The position numbers and the translations under genes are program-made. Shown here in pieces: positions 53,770 to 64,000 of a DNA stretch of 64,000 bases; the stretch's first letter is position 1, and each line of letters starts with the position of its first letter. Below the pieces are notes generated by a model. That model made no database searches and was not told the origin of the DNA. It was given only the letters and a program-made list of their open reading frames with translations. This DNA is from Rosa chinensis (Eukaryota > Streptophyta > Magnoliopsida > Rosales > Rosaceae): the NCBI RefSeq assembly GCF_002994745.2, contig NC_037093.1, forward strand, positions 46,108,384 through 46,172,383, read 5' to 3'.

Positions 53770-56119
53770 TGACAAAATTATCAGAAAGATTGCAGCAAAC
53801 AGAGAAGCAAATGAAGATGAAAAGCAACTAGTATTAATAAGTCTGAGAAAGTTTTACAATTTGTCGATATCTGTATAAAAGACAGAAGCCCTATATATAC
53901 AAGTTAGGTGCGGTTGTAACAATGCTCTATATTTTCTCTCATGCTCAATTTGACAGACCTTAATTGATTATTTACCTTGACTCTGACTCTTTCTATCTCC
54001 GTAACAATATATACCGTTTGCTATTTTTGTTTTGCTTTTGACTTGACCATTGTAGATGCTAAATTTTAGTCAACTTATATGAACTATCAATGATAATATA
54101 TCCATATATTTTAGATTCAGAATAAATAAATATTTATTTATTTCTTTATATGACACAAAGCAACTCCTATCAGCATAACTTGCCACAAAGTGAGCAGTGT
54201 TATTCAACGAAAAGAAAAATTGGGAAAACCACATTTGGATTTTCTAGAAGGACGTTAGCCTGCAAGGGATTTTACCTAGTATTTAGGAAAATTTGAAAAC
54301 TACCAACAGCCACTTTTTTGTTTTGTTTTACCTATTCTTTATGAGCATCCCAATCTTATTGGGATACTTTAGATTATTTGAAGAATTATAAACGTTGAAT
54401 TTGGATTTGAATTTGTTTACATCCTAATCAAAAGCATATATAAAGGTTGCAGTATTGGGATTTTGAAGTATCAAATTTCTGAGCCACCCCTCACATGACA
54501 CAAAGATATCCCCTCACTCTTTCAGATTGCATGTTAATCCGATTCTTTGACTACAAGTAGCTAGTTATTTGTTTCTACTTATCTCACTCAAATTGGCCTC
54601 AAATCCTATTTTGCTTTGTGATTTTAGTTTCAATTCTATTGGGTATTTCAAACTTTCTCAAACTGCGTATAGAATTGAGGAGGTTGCTATCGAAAAAGGG
54701 CAAGTCGACTCTTTGTTCCTTTTAACTTTTCTTTTGTCCCTTAGTTTGAATTAAGTAATTAATCACAGAACTAATTTTTTTTCTTTCTATTTGGCTAACG
54801 TGGCAGAATAACAAGCTTAGGTGAATTAGGTTTGTAATATCATAGAGTGCTGGCTTCAATTCCACACGCCAAGAAAGGTATACTATTTGTCCTTATGGCT
54901 TTTCTTTTATTCCTTTGTTTGAAATCATTAATCCTTTTTTTTTTGTGTAAATTATTATCATTAACTTTAGGGTGAGACTATTGCCACCCTACCAATTCCT
55001 TTCCACACCTACATTCAATATTTTTGTCATAAGCTACCAATTTTATCCTCTTTTCACAATTAGAAAATAAAAAATAAAAAAGCTAAATAATAAATAAATA
55101 GAAGAAATCTGAAAAGGCAAATTAAGAAATCTGGAAACGTTTGTATCATCTCCAATTGATCTCCTCCCTCTTCCTTGTTTCCTTAATCGAATTTAGAAGA
55201 AGATATATAAAAATAAATAGTAATGAAACTGGGAACTGTGGGAAATCTAATTTATTTTAGATTAAAATTATACAAATAATCTGAGTTAAAAACATCTAGA
55301 AATTCTTCTATTCATTTAGATTTGTTATTTAGATTTTTTATTTTTTATTTTTCTAATTGTGAAAACCTAAACGTGAGATTTAGGGAAGAAAAAAAAAACC
55401 TTAATTTAAACTAATGTCAAATTTTCCCCAGAAAAAAAAAATTCAACTACTAGGTTGAATGCCAAATAGACTACCAAAACAAATATTAAACTCTTTTTGT
55501 ATTGACTAAAATAGAAAAAAAGTTGAAAATATTATCATACTGAAACTAGTGCATTAACAACTCATAGCTCTAACACATGCACATTTTAGGACTACATCCA
55601 AAAAAATAAATAAATAAGAATCCCGAATATAAAAATAAAAAGTAAAACAAATTTTATGTTATGATAAATTGGTTTTGTAATTTGTGAATGATGGTGATTT
55701 ATGAGAGTTAGGAGTTTGATTGCGAGTTTGAAACCATAACAGAAAAGGTGAATGACTCTTTCTTTAACGTTGGCTTCCCCCTTCTTTCTCTCTCAAGTAG
55801 GCGCACCTTAGTAGGACATGGTGTCTAGGCTGATTGGATACGAGAAGTGCATCCAAGTGAGCCTTGAGCCCCGCCAAAATCGTTCCTTTACTACCTGGCC
55901 ATGTTTGAAAAGAGTTACCAAAAGATTGAGAAAGGAGACTGATGTTAAGGCTAGAACCCTTGGGCCGTATTTCTAAATCTTGGTTGCAGACTTGTAATTA
56001 AATTTGGACTCTTGCTTATTGCTTGTTTTTGCGTCATACACTTATACATTTACAAAACTTGAAATTGTATTGTATGAGTTTATTGTTTTTACATTTTTTG
56101 TTCATTCACAATACATAAA
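53770..56119. other. AT-rich interior between the CACTA terminus and transposase fragment
   Basis: No gene recognised. It contains an inverted repeat at 55051-55366 and many A/T homopolymers. Confidence 0.4.
55051..55366. repeat. Inverted repeat with about 38-bp arms
   Basis: TTTTCACAATTAGAAAATAA... at 55051 is the inverted counterpart of ...TTATTTTTCTAATTGTGAAAA ending at 55366, with AAATAATAA/TTATTT continuing inward. The ~240-base spacer is AT-rich. It may be a small MITE, but no target duplication was identified. Confidence 0.6.
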
Positions 56120-56803
56120 ATGTCAGTTGACAAGTCATGGATGCAGTTAAAACGGTCAAATATAGAGTATTATAACGGAGTTGAAATTTTTCTTGATTAT
56201 GCATATAAGCATGCTAATCACAGTGATGGAAGAATTTACTGTCCATGCATCAAATGTCGTAATTTTCATAGATTTGTCCGGTCAGAAGTGCACAATCATC
56301 TTTTATACAAGGGTATTAAGCGGGATTACACTATATGGGACAAACATGGGGAGAGTAAGAATAATGATGATGGTGACACTGACAGTGTTAACGATGACAA
56401 TGAGGCTGCCATTTTGGAGCAATATGATGATATGAAAGGAATGATAGAGGAAGGTTCCCACCAAGATCCAAATGGAGATGCTGAAAAGTTCTACAAATTG
56501 TTGGAAGAGGCAGAAACCCCATTATACCCAGGTTGTAAGAATTACTCAAACTTGTCATTTGTTGTCAACTTGATGCATATTAAAGCGGTCGGTCACATGA
56601 CCAACAAAGGATTTGACATGTTACTGGAATTGTTGAAAAAAGCATATCCCATGAGTGAAAATCTGCCGACTTCCAATTATGGGGCAAAGAAGATTGTTAA
56701 AGAACTCGGTCTTCATTATGAAAGAATTGATGCATGTAAAAATGATTGTGTAATATATTACATTACATATCATGCAAGGCTTTTAATATTTCTGGATAGA
56801 TGA
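56120..56803 (+). pseudogene. CACTA transposase (TNP2-type) N-terminal fragment
   Basis: A 227-aa frame. The N-terminus MSVDKSWMQLKR, then YNGVEIFLDYAYKHA and GRIYCPCIKCRN, is the Cys-containing transposase-associated domain of plant En/Spm transposases. After an acidic linker come AETPLYPGCKNYSNLSFVV and MLLELLKKAYPM, then LGLHYERIDACKNDC, the beginning of the TNP2 catalytic region. Soon after this the match ends and the frame stops (YYITYHARLLIFLDR), so the whole catalytic domain is missing. The protein would be inactive. The location 3.3 kb from the CACTA terminus at 52828 suggests one broken element. Confidence 0.88.
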
Positions 56804-57893
56804 GCTAGCTAGCTCGACACCCAGCAGCATAATTAACACGTGTTGCAATCTGAGTCATTCATTTGATCCAGCCCTTACTTGAGTATTACCTCTGTTTGAC
56901 AGTCAACGTCCATATCTTGAGAGAATGAAAGAAATCAGTCAATGAGGTAAAAACTGAGTATGATGAGTAAATTTCATTAAACCAGATAATTTCTAGAAGT
57001 AGGCAAAATCGAATTGGATGTTCTTCATCTTCGTAGATCGACGATCTGGTCAGTGGCCTTCGATTTTGACTAGTTCACTCTTTTAGTTCTGTCTGTCTCG
57101 CTTGTCCGGCGACGTCTCCGCGACGACGGTGGCTTCTCTTCTCGTTGGCGTTTGAATGGCGAGGCCGGACGGGCCATGGTGATGGTGATGCACCGACTGG
57201 TTTTCTTTTCTTCTCAGGTAGTGGACTAGTGGTGAAGACTGATGCGGGATTTATCTTTTGCTGGTCGGAAGTTTAGCGGTGGGTGGGAATGCAAGTTTGG
57301 TTTTTGCAGATGAGGATAAGATAATTATTCGGCTCAGGAAGATGAAGATTTTGATTTTCCCGTTGTTGTACGAAACCCGTAGGCAATAGAGTCATAGACT
57401 ATATTTATATGAACATGAATTTTCTATAACATTGATACTGATTGGCACGGTGGTGAAGTCATATGATAGTTATGGTATTGGTGGCTGTACACAAGTTCGA
57501 GCCGCAAGGTTGGCGTTTTAGTTTTATTTTTTTTGTTAAGTTATTATTTTTTTTAATGAAAGAGTTAAGTTATTTTTTTGGTTGGCTAAGAGCCTAAGAC
57601 ACAAGGTAATTAGGTACGGAGTATAGGTTCGAGTCACTTGTTCCTTTTGTTTTATTTTTATTTTTTATTATTTATTTGTCTTTTGGTCTAATTTATAATA
57701 AGTTGCATAAGACAAAAGTACAATGCAAGTTCAAAAGAAAAGACAAAAAAAATGGAAAAAAAATATTTTACAAATAAAATTTTAAATTAAATCTTTTAGT
57801 TGACATTGACTTGGTAAATGTTCTAATTTAATATTATGGTTTTTAGAATAATTATCTCTAAAAGAAGTGTTTTATTTGATAAAAAAAAGGTTT
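56804..57893. other. Intergenic, possibly an old retroposon
   Basis: No gene. The segment 57020-57330 is relatively GC-rich (GGCGACGTCTCCGCGACGAC) and resembles a LINE 5' UTR, but no poly(A) tail or target duplication could be defined. The remainder is AT-rich. Confidence 0.3.
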
Positions 57894-58106
57894 TGTTGAA
57901 GTAAAATGACATTTGGAATAGTTTACTCATTTCATTTCATAGTCCCTTTATATAGGGATAGAGTTACAAAGGAAATATTAATTACATTAAATACATTGAA
58001 TGCTGATTGATCTATAATTGTGTTGATTGATGGTAATCACTGATTCCTTGATTCCCTCTCCATCAGTTGCTTTGACGAAGGCACACAATATGTTTTTCCT
58101 TTAACA
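57894..58106 (-). repeat. Probable 3' LTR of the minus-strand copia
   Basis: On the minus strand it starts TGTTAAAGG directly after the polypurine tract and ends ...CTTCAACA, about 213 bp. The boundaries rest on TG/CA ends and the tract only, since the partner LTR is not in the window. Confidence 0.55.
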
Positions 58107-58302
58107 CTCCCCCTTGTGCCAAGTCAAAGACGAAATGGTGCATGAGTTGTTGCCTCACTAAAAACCTTGCCAAGTAACAATAAAAACCCTGTGGGACAAA
58201 AATACACCTTGGTCGAAGGAAAAGAGCACAACGCACCTTTTACATTTGAGTATGACATGTGTGTGTTAGACTCCCCCTGACGTCTACACCTCCCCCTGAT
58301 AC

Positions 58303-60031
58303 TTACATTAATCTAGGGAGCTTGGAAAGTCTTCGCATTCCTATGCTTTTCACATGTTTCTCAAATGTGTCCTTAGGCAATGATTTGGTGAACAAATCTG
58401 CCACATTCTCCTCAGACCTTACTTGATTCATTTGAATCTTGAGGAGAGTCTGTTGTTGCTGATTGTAGGACAACTTTGGCGATATGTGTTTTGTGTTATC
58501 ACCCTTAATATAACCTAGCTTCATCTGTTCGATGCAAGTTGCATTGTGTTCGTAAATGCAAGTAGGCTCTTCAGTGGTATAACTCAAACCACTAGTCCCT
58601 CGAATATGTGCAATGATAGTTCTTAACCATACACACTCAAAAACCGCCTCATGTAGAATAATGATCTCTGAGTGGTTCGAGGAGGTAGCCACAAAGGTTT
58701 GCTTGGTTGATCTCCAAGATATCGCCGTGTTCCCATTGGTAAATACATAACCAGTTTGGGAACGATATGTGGGTCAGATACGTATCCAATATCAGCAAAA
58801 CAATTCAAAACATCATTTGACGTTTTAGTATAATGAGTGACGTTTTCGCCATCAACATTTCCTTTAGGGATTGCAGTTCCATCTGTGGTCCCTCTTGTCT
58901 CTCTGTAGGGAAAGAACAGTCCCAAGTCAATGGTTCCTTTTAGGTATCGAAAATGTTCTTGATACCATTCCAGTGACGCTGCGTTGGTGCTGAGCTAAAT
59001 CTAGCTAATAAGTTCACTGAGAATGCAATGTCTGGTCGAGTGAATTGGACTAAGTACAATGATGCGCCTATTGCACTTAGATAGGGAATTTCAACTCTCA
59101 ACACTTGTTCGTCATCTTCCTTTGGACGAAATGGATCTTTCCTTGCATCCAAACTTCGACCGATCATGGGAGTGCTAGCAGGATGTGCTTTGTCCATGTT
59201 ATATCGCCTGACCTTTGGACATATGCAGCCTGGTGGATTAATATTCCACAAACTTGGTGTTCTAGTTCAAGACCTAGATAGAATTGAGTTTTCCCAAGAT
59301 CCTTCATCTCAAATTCGGATTTCAAGTAGCTCGCGGTTTCTCTTATTTCATCAAGAGTACCAATTATGACATATTCTACTACAATTTGCAAATCCGGAAC
59401 TTGTTTTCTTTATGAATACGCAGGGGCATAATTCATCGTTCTTATATCCCTTCCCAATCAAGTAGTCACTTAGACGGGTATACCACATCCGTCTGGATTG
59501 TTTCAATCCGTAAAGTGAGCGTTTCAACTTAATTGCAAACGCACTCTGTGGTTTAGAGTCACTTGACTTGGGTAATGTAAGGCCATTAGGCACTTTTCAT
59601 ATATATCTCTGAATCTAGATCCCCATAGAGATATGCAGTAACCACATCCATAAGCTGCATTTCCAGTCCTTCGGAAATTACTAAGCTAACTAAGTAGCGG
59701 AACGTTATAACGTCCATTACGGGAGAGTATGTCTCCTTATAGTCAGTTCCAGGGCGTTGTGAGAAACCTTGCGCCACAAGGCGAGCCACCTCAGGACTTC
59801 ATTCTTCTCATTACGCTTTCTGACAAAGACTCATTTATGTCCTACAGGCTTTACACTTGGTGGGGTTAGCACTACCGGACCAAATACCTGTCTCTTTGTC
59901 AGAGAATCTAATTCTACCTGGATTGATTCTTTCCATTTAGGCCAATCTGCTCTTTGTTGACATTTTTCAACTGAGCGTGGTTCGATATCATCGTGCTCTA
60001 TGATTCCTTGAGCAACAGTATATATCATCAA
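58303..60031 (-). pseudogene. Copia RT and RNase H remnant
   Basis: RT blocks in order on the minus strand: KESIQVELDSLTKRQVF (about 59900-59950), LVAQGFSQRPGTDYKETYSP (59720-59785), LKRSLYGLKQSRRMWYTRLS (59460-59530) and FEMKDLGKTQFYLGLELE (59260-59315). The catalytic YVDD position reads YVII, so the active site is lost. RNase H remains include the terminal VADLFTKSLPKDTFEKHV (58340-58400). Several frameshifts and stops. Confidence 0.85.
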
Positions 60032-60755
60032 TGTGTATGGAAGATCTTTCTATCAACTCATACGTACTCTCGTAATCCTTTGGGATTTCTTTGTTCTCTG
60101 GAATCATTTCAAACATCGGAGCGTCCTCTAGTATTGATTCATGGACATAACTATAATCAGAGACAATCTCATGAGAGGGATTCTATACATTGATGATTGG
60201 TTTGTGCCTTACTCACCCTCTTCTTCCTTGGGTGAGTGTCAATCGAACCAAGTGGCCTCCCCCTCTTCCTTGGGGAGCCACGACCTCAACCTCACCTCCA
60301 CTAAGTGCGGTTGCAGTGCCTCTATCTGCGGCACCGTGCCCCTTGTTGGGGACTTCTAACCTTGCAGGCACATTTGCAGCTGGTATATATGATCTCGTCA
60401 CTTTTACGATATCAGTAAACGCATCAGGCATCGAATCTGCTACGTTCCGAAGATCGATTATTCTTTTCACTTCACTTTCACTTTGTGAAGTGCGGGGATC
60501 AAAATGAGACAGAGTGGGGACAAACCACTACAATTCCTGTCGTTCCCTTGGAAAATCCTTTTTCCTATCTCCCCCTAACGACGGGAAAACTGTCTCATCA
60601 AAGTGACAATCCGCAAATCTAGCGGTAGAGAGATCGCCTGTCAAGGATTCCAAATAGCAGATAATTGTTGGGGATTTGTATCCAACATAAATACTTAATC
60701 GTCTCTGAGGACCCATTGTGGTGCGCTGTGGGGGCGCAATAGGCACATATACTGC

Positions 60756-61652
60756 TCAACCAAATATGCGTAAGTGTGAGGTGTCAGGCTCATATCCAGT
60801 TACCAACTGGTACGCAGAAAATGGTTGGCTAGCTGTGGGTCTTAAACGAATAAGTAAAGCTGCGTGCAATATTGCATAACCCCAGGCAACTATAGGTAGG
60901 TTGGGGCGCATAACCAATGCCCTAGCCACCATCCGTAGCCTTTCGATGGTGGTTTCTGCGAGACCATTTTGTGTATGCACATGGGGTATAAGATGCTCTA
61001 CATCAATCTCGATAGACATGCAAGAATCATCAAATGCTTTTGATGTAAACTCTAGCGTTATCAACCCTTATAGACTTGATAAGGTGATCAGGGTGGTCAG
61101 CCCTTAAACGTATAATCTGTGCTAGGAGTGTTGCAGCATTTCTTGTGGACAATAAAACGACATGTGACCAGATTGTCGAAGCATCCACCAGAACCATAAA
61201 GTACTTGAATGGTCCGCATTCTGGATGGATAGGTCCACAGACATTTCTTTGTATCCTTTGTAAGAATGGAATGTTTTGTTTTGTATCTTTAGCATAGGAA
61301 GGTCTTGATCCTGTTTTTGCTAAAGAGCAGGCTTTGCAAAACGAGTGATGTGCCTTTGAAATAGTCAATGTGGCATAATGGGAGGGAGGTAGTGCTTCTA
61401 GTACTTCAGAAGTCAATGACTGCATTTGAGCAATACTAGAACCGAAACCTTGCAGTGTGGCGGATTTTTCTCCCATTTTTCACTCGAAAGAAGGGATGTC
61501 CGTGTGAGTTCTTGAAAAATACGGATCATCATGTCACTACCTCGGTGCCATAGGCGGTCATGCAAAAAGCCTGTATGAGTCAGTGTCCCACATTTCATTG
61601 TTGGTGACAGTATAGGATTCAATGATCCGAATCGTAGTGAGGTACAGTCCAC
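60756..61652 (-). pseudogene. Copia integrase remnant
   Basis: The zinc-binding part (LWHRGSDMMIRI; FCKACSLAKTGSRPSY) and core blocks (CGPIHPECGPFKYFMVLVDAS; IKSIRVDNA; HTQNGLAETTIERLRMVAR) are present in three frames. The first Asp block reads NVCGPI instead of the usual (D)xxGPI, so it is damaged. Confidence 0.85.
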
Positions 61653-62168
61653 TAAATTGACTCAAAAGTTTATCTAAGATGTGTTTCCTTCCACAGTCAT
61701 TAGATGTAATATCAAGGTATTCAGTTCCATTCTCACGGTGTGTTTTTACATGATAACCGTTGGCACAAATTGCTTTGAAACATTAACAAGGTTCGATTAG
61801 CTCTTGGTGCATACAGAGCGTTTTTGACTTTAAATATATATCTTAGATTCTTTAGAGTAATGCTATTTTAGTAGAATGATAATCTTTTCATTCTAATAAT
61901 AATTTTTTCTCTAGATGTATTGCTTTACATCTTTATATTGCAATTTCGAACCATGTAAATATGTGTATAGAAAATAAATTTGAATAAATTCAGTACTTCA
62001 GAATCAAATTTGAAATTTATTAATAAGCCAACGATAATCAAATCAAGGTCTTGTTCTAATTCATCAAACCATTATTAAAATAAACTTTAAGACCAAGTAA
62101 TAGTCTAATTAAGAATGAAGCATTATGCCTTCACAACTGTTTTTGGAAAATAAAGTAAATAAAGCAGA

Positions 62169-63232
62169 TCAGTCAAAATCTGGGGCATCGGTTGACTGAG
62201 CAAGTTCCTTGTTGCCATTAAATTCTGCAATTGTGAGGTTGACGTCTGGGTCATGGCCTCCTTCTTCCATATAGTGAGCCTCTTGTTCTTTAGACTTCCT
62301 ATATCTCTTGTAATTGGCTGCTACTCTGTTGCTTGCTTGGCAGTTCTTGTACCAATGCCCAATGACTCCACACCTATAGCATGGTTCATTGCCAACTCTA
62401 TTATGTTTGACTGAAGGGTTCTTAGGTGCCCTTTGCACCTTGTTTCCATGACCACTAGCGCCACCATCTCTGCGCTATACATTGGGAGGGCCTCCACGGC
62501 CCATATCACGACCCCCATGTCCCTTGCCACGTGGTGCATTATTGTCACGTGGGTAGGAATCAGCACGTCCAACCCCCTTTGCATTGGGGTTCTATCCACC
62601 TTTCACTTTGCCATAATTAGCTTCAGGAATTTTCTTTGTCCCAACAGGCCTGGCATTGTTGTTCAGAAGAACCTCATTATGCCTCTCAGCCACTTGCAGT
62701 AGGTTGATCAGCTTGTTGAAGGTTGTGATTCTTTTGTTATCATACTCCAGCCTATACTGGTTCACTAGTATAATTGCTGAAGTAGGAAAAGTGGAAAGAG
62801 TCTTCTGGATCATATCATCTTCTGTGAGTTCCTTTCCATAGAAATTTAGACGTGCTTTTAGGCGCAACATGTCCTTGTTGAAGTCATTGACCCTTTTGTA
62901 GTCAAGCAAGCGGATTTTATTCCGCTGAACGGTCAGTTCTGGGAGCAAGGTGTCATGAATGTTCCCAAAACGTCCCTTAAGGGCATCCCACAGTGTTTTG
63001 GGTGTCTTCAACTGAAGGTACTCCTAGCGTAGGCTAGGATCAATATGTCGCCTCAGAAAAATTAAGGCATCTGCTTTCACCTTATTAGATAGTTCATCAT
63101 CTTTGGGATTAGTAATGGTGGTAGTGTAGTCTTTTGCCACAAAGACAGTTTCCATATCGGAAACCCAACGATGGTACTCAAGTCCTTCTGAGTCCAAGAT
63201 GTCAAACTCAGGTCGAGTTGGATCAGCCATCT
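62169..63232 (-). pseudogene. Copia gag (UBN2-type) remnant
   Basis: Starts MADPTRPEFDILDSEGLEYH at 63230, a typical UBN2-class gag start. A stop follows PSLR near 63024. It resumes with TPKTLWDALKGRFGN and RLDYKRVNDF-like helices (62592-62990) and, in another frame, a CCHC zinc knuckle CYRCGVIGHWYKNC at about 62335-62376. At least two frame breaks. Confidence 0.88.
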
Positions 63233-64000
63233 ACATAAAACAAGAGAGAAGATATAAATTACGCAGTCGTAAAGACATCCACGTGAATTATTTTCCAAAC
63301 GTATGAATTAGATTTCAAGACCAAGATTCATAATGGTCACATTTTTTTTCGATGCTATGTGAAAATACTTTATCATAGTAAGTGTGTGTATAATGCGCAT
63401 GAATTTTCATTATCATGGCCAAACGGTATTGATATATTGCATTAAAAATAATCATAGCACATTTAAATATAGCATATAAAAATAAACTACATGGCATGCT
63501 CAAATTTCACAAATATACAACAAATTATATACTGCACATAATAATAGCAATAATATATCATGCGTAAAATAAAATGTAAACAATAGCATAATATAAAGGC
63601 ATGCTTAGGAATAATTATATAAGAGTAAATAAAATTCACAAAACATGCTCACAATTGAATAATAAAAACATAAGCAATAAAATATAAAGCATGCTTAAAC
63701 ATAATTAGAAATCATGCTTAAATATAATGATATAAAACATAAATTATAAGGCATGCTTAAAACAAAAATTATCTAATTAAACATGCTTAATAACAAAATA
63801 AAATAAAAGCATAAACAATAAAGTATAAAGCATGCTTTGTTAAAATCATAAAATAAAATAAAGAAAACATACTTGATTTTCGAGAAAATAAAACAATCCT
63901 AGCGCATGCGCGTGTTGATGCAGACGTGCGTAACGATGTTTTTGGGCTTATGAAACTAGGCCGCTTCCTCTCCCTTTTCAGCAGTGGGCTTTGTTTTTTT
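63233..64000. other. Leader region of the minus-strand copia
   Basis: AT-rich, with the loose repeat AAGCATGCTTAA recurring several times (63660-63840). No LTR or primer-binding site seen. Probably the 5' untranslated part of the element. Confidence 0.4.

Larger units (their letters stand above)
57894..64000 (-). mobile_element. Decayed Ty1/copia retrotransposon, 5' end outside the window
   Basis: Minus-strand gag, integrase, RT and RNase H remnants in copia order run from 63232 down to 58303. They are followed by a purine tract (CAAGGGGGAG, about 58107-58116) and a probable 3' LTR at 57894-58106. No 5' LTR or primer-binding site was found before 64000, so the element continues beyond the window. 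Many stops and frameshifts make it inactive. Confidence 0.85.

Noticed and set aside
56120..56803. Reading this as a host zinc-finger gene
   Set aside because: The CPCxxC block with FLDYAYKHA and LHYERIDACKNDC is the En/Spm transposase pattern, so it is transposon-derived.

Overview
The window is plant nuclear DNA, almost certainly from a eudicot. The genes have many short GT-AG introns in AT-rich sequence, and the coding families present (augmin subunit 3, WUSCHEL-related homeobox) are plant types. Plant transposon classes (Ty1/copia, LINE, MULE, hAT-like, CACTA) fill most of the rest. Rosaceae is only a guess. I saw no bacterial genes, CRISPR arrays, tRNAs or rRNAs.

Layout. 1-5.2 kb: a short Cys-motif protein gene, a LINE 3' fragment, a small foldback element with a 9-bp target duplication, and a 2.7-kb TG...CA block with 5-bp flanking repeats that looks like a solo LTR. 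5.7-13.2 kb: a complete 18-exon AUG3/HAUS3 gene (+), 617 aa. 13.9-17.8 kb: a convergent five-exon gene (-) for a 234-aa conserved plant protein of unknown role. 18.7-23.7 kb: a repeat island with a 524-525 bp tandem array, GC-rich element ends, long CA/TA/TC microsatellites and a foldback element. 24-26.1 kb: exons of a phytanoyl-CoA dioxygenase pseudogene with a 931-bp poly(A) retroposon in its last intron. 27.3-28.5 kb: a MULE-like element. 28.7-40.0 kb: a three-level nest, in which a hAT-like MITE holds a Ty1/copia element that in turn holds a non-autonomous LTR element; all three target duplications are readable. 40.1-41.1 kb: another MULE-like element. 44.3-47.2 kb: a four-exon WUS-clade WOX gene (-), 328 aa. 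48.0-49.9 kb: a minus-strand retroposon split by a hAT-like element. 52.8-56.8 kb: a CACTA terminus, a small ORF with SUMO-interacting-like motifs, and a CACTA transposase 5' fragment. 57.9-64 kb: a decayed minus-strand copia element running off the window.

The four cellular genes (AUG3, the 234-aa protein gene, the WOX gene and the Cys-motif gene) are not obviously linked in function. The window is gene islands separated by nested transposons. Exon coordinates were worked out by hand from splice sites, reading phase and remembered family sequence; no alignment or transcript was available. I found nothing I would call a new biological system. The best leads are the SUMO-interacting-like ORF, the higher-order repeat, the non-autonomous LTR element with its 30-bp minisatellite, and the unusual WOX homeodomain.
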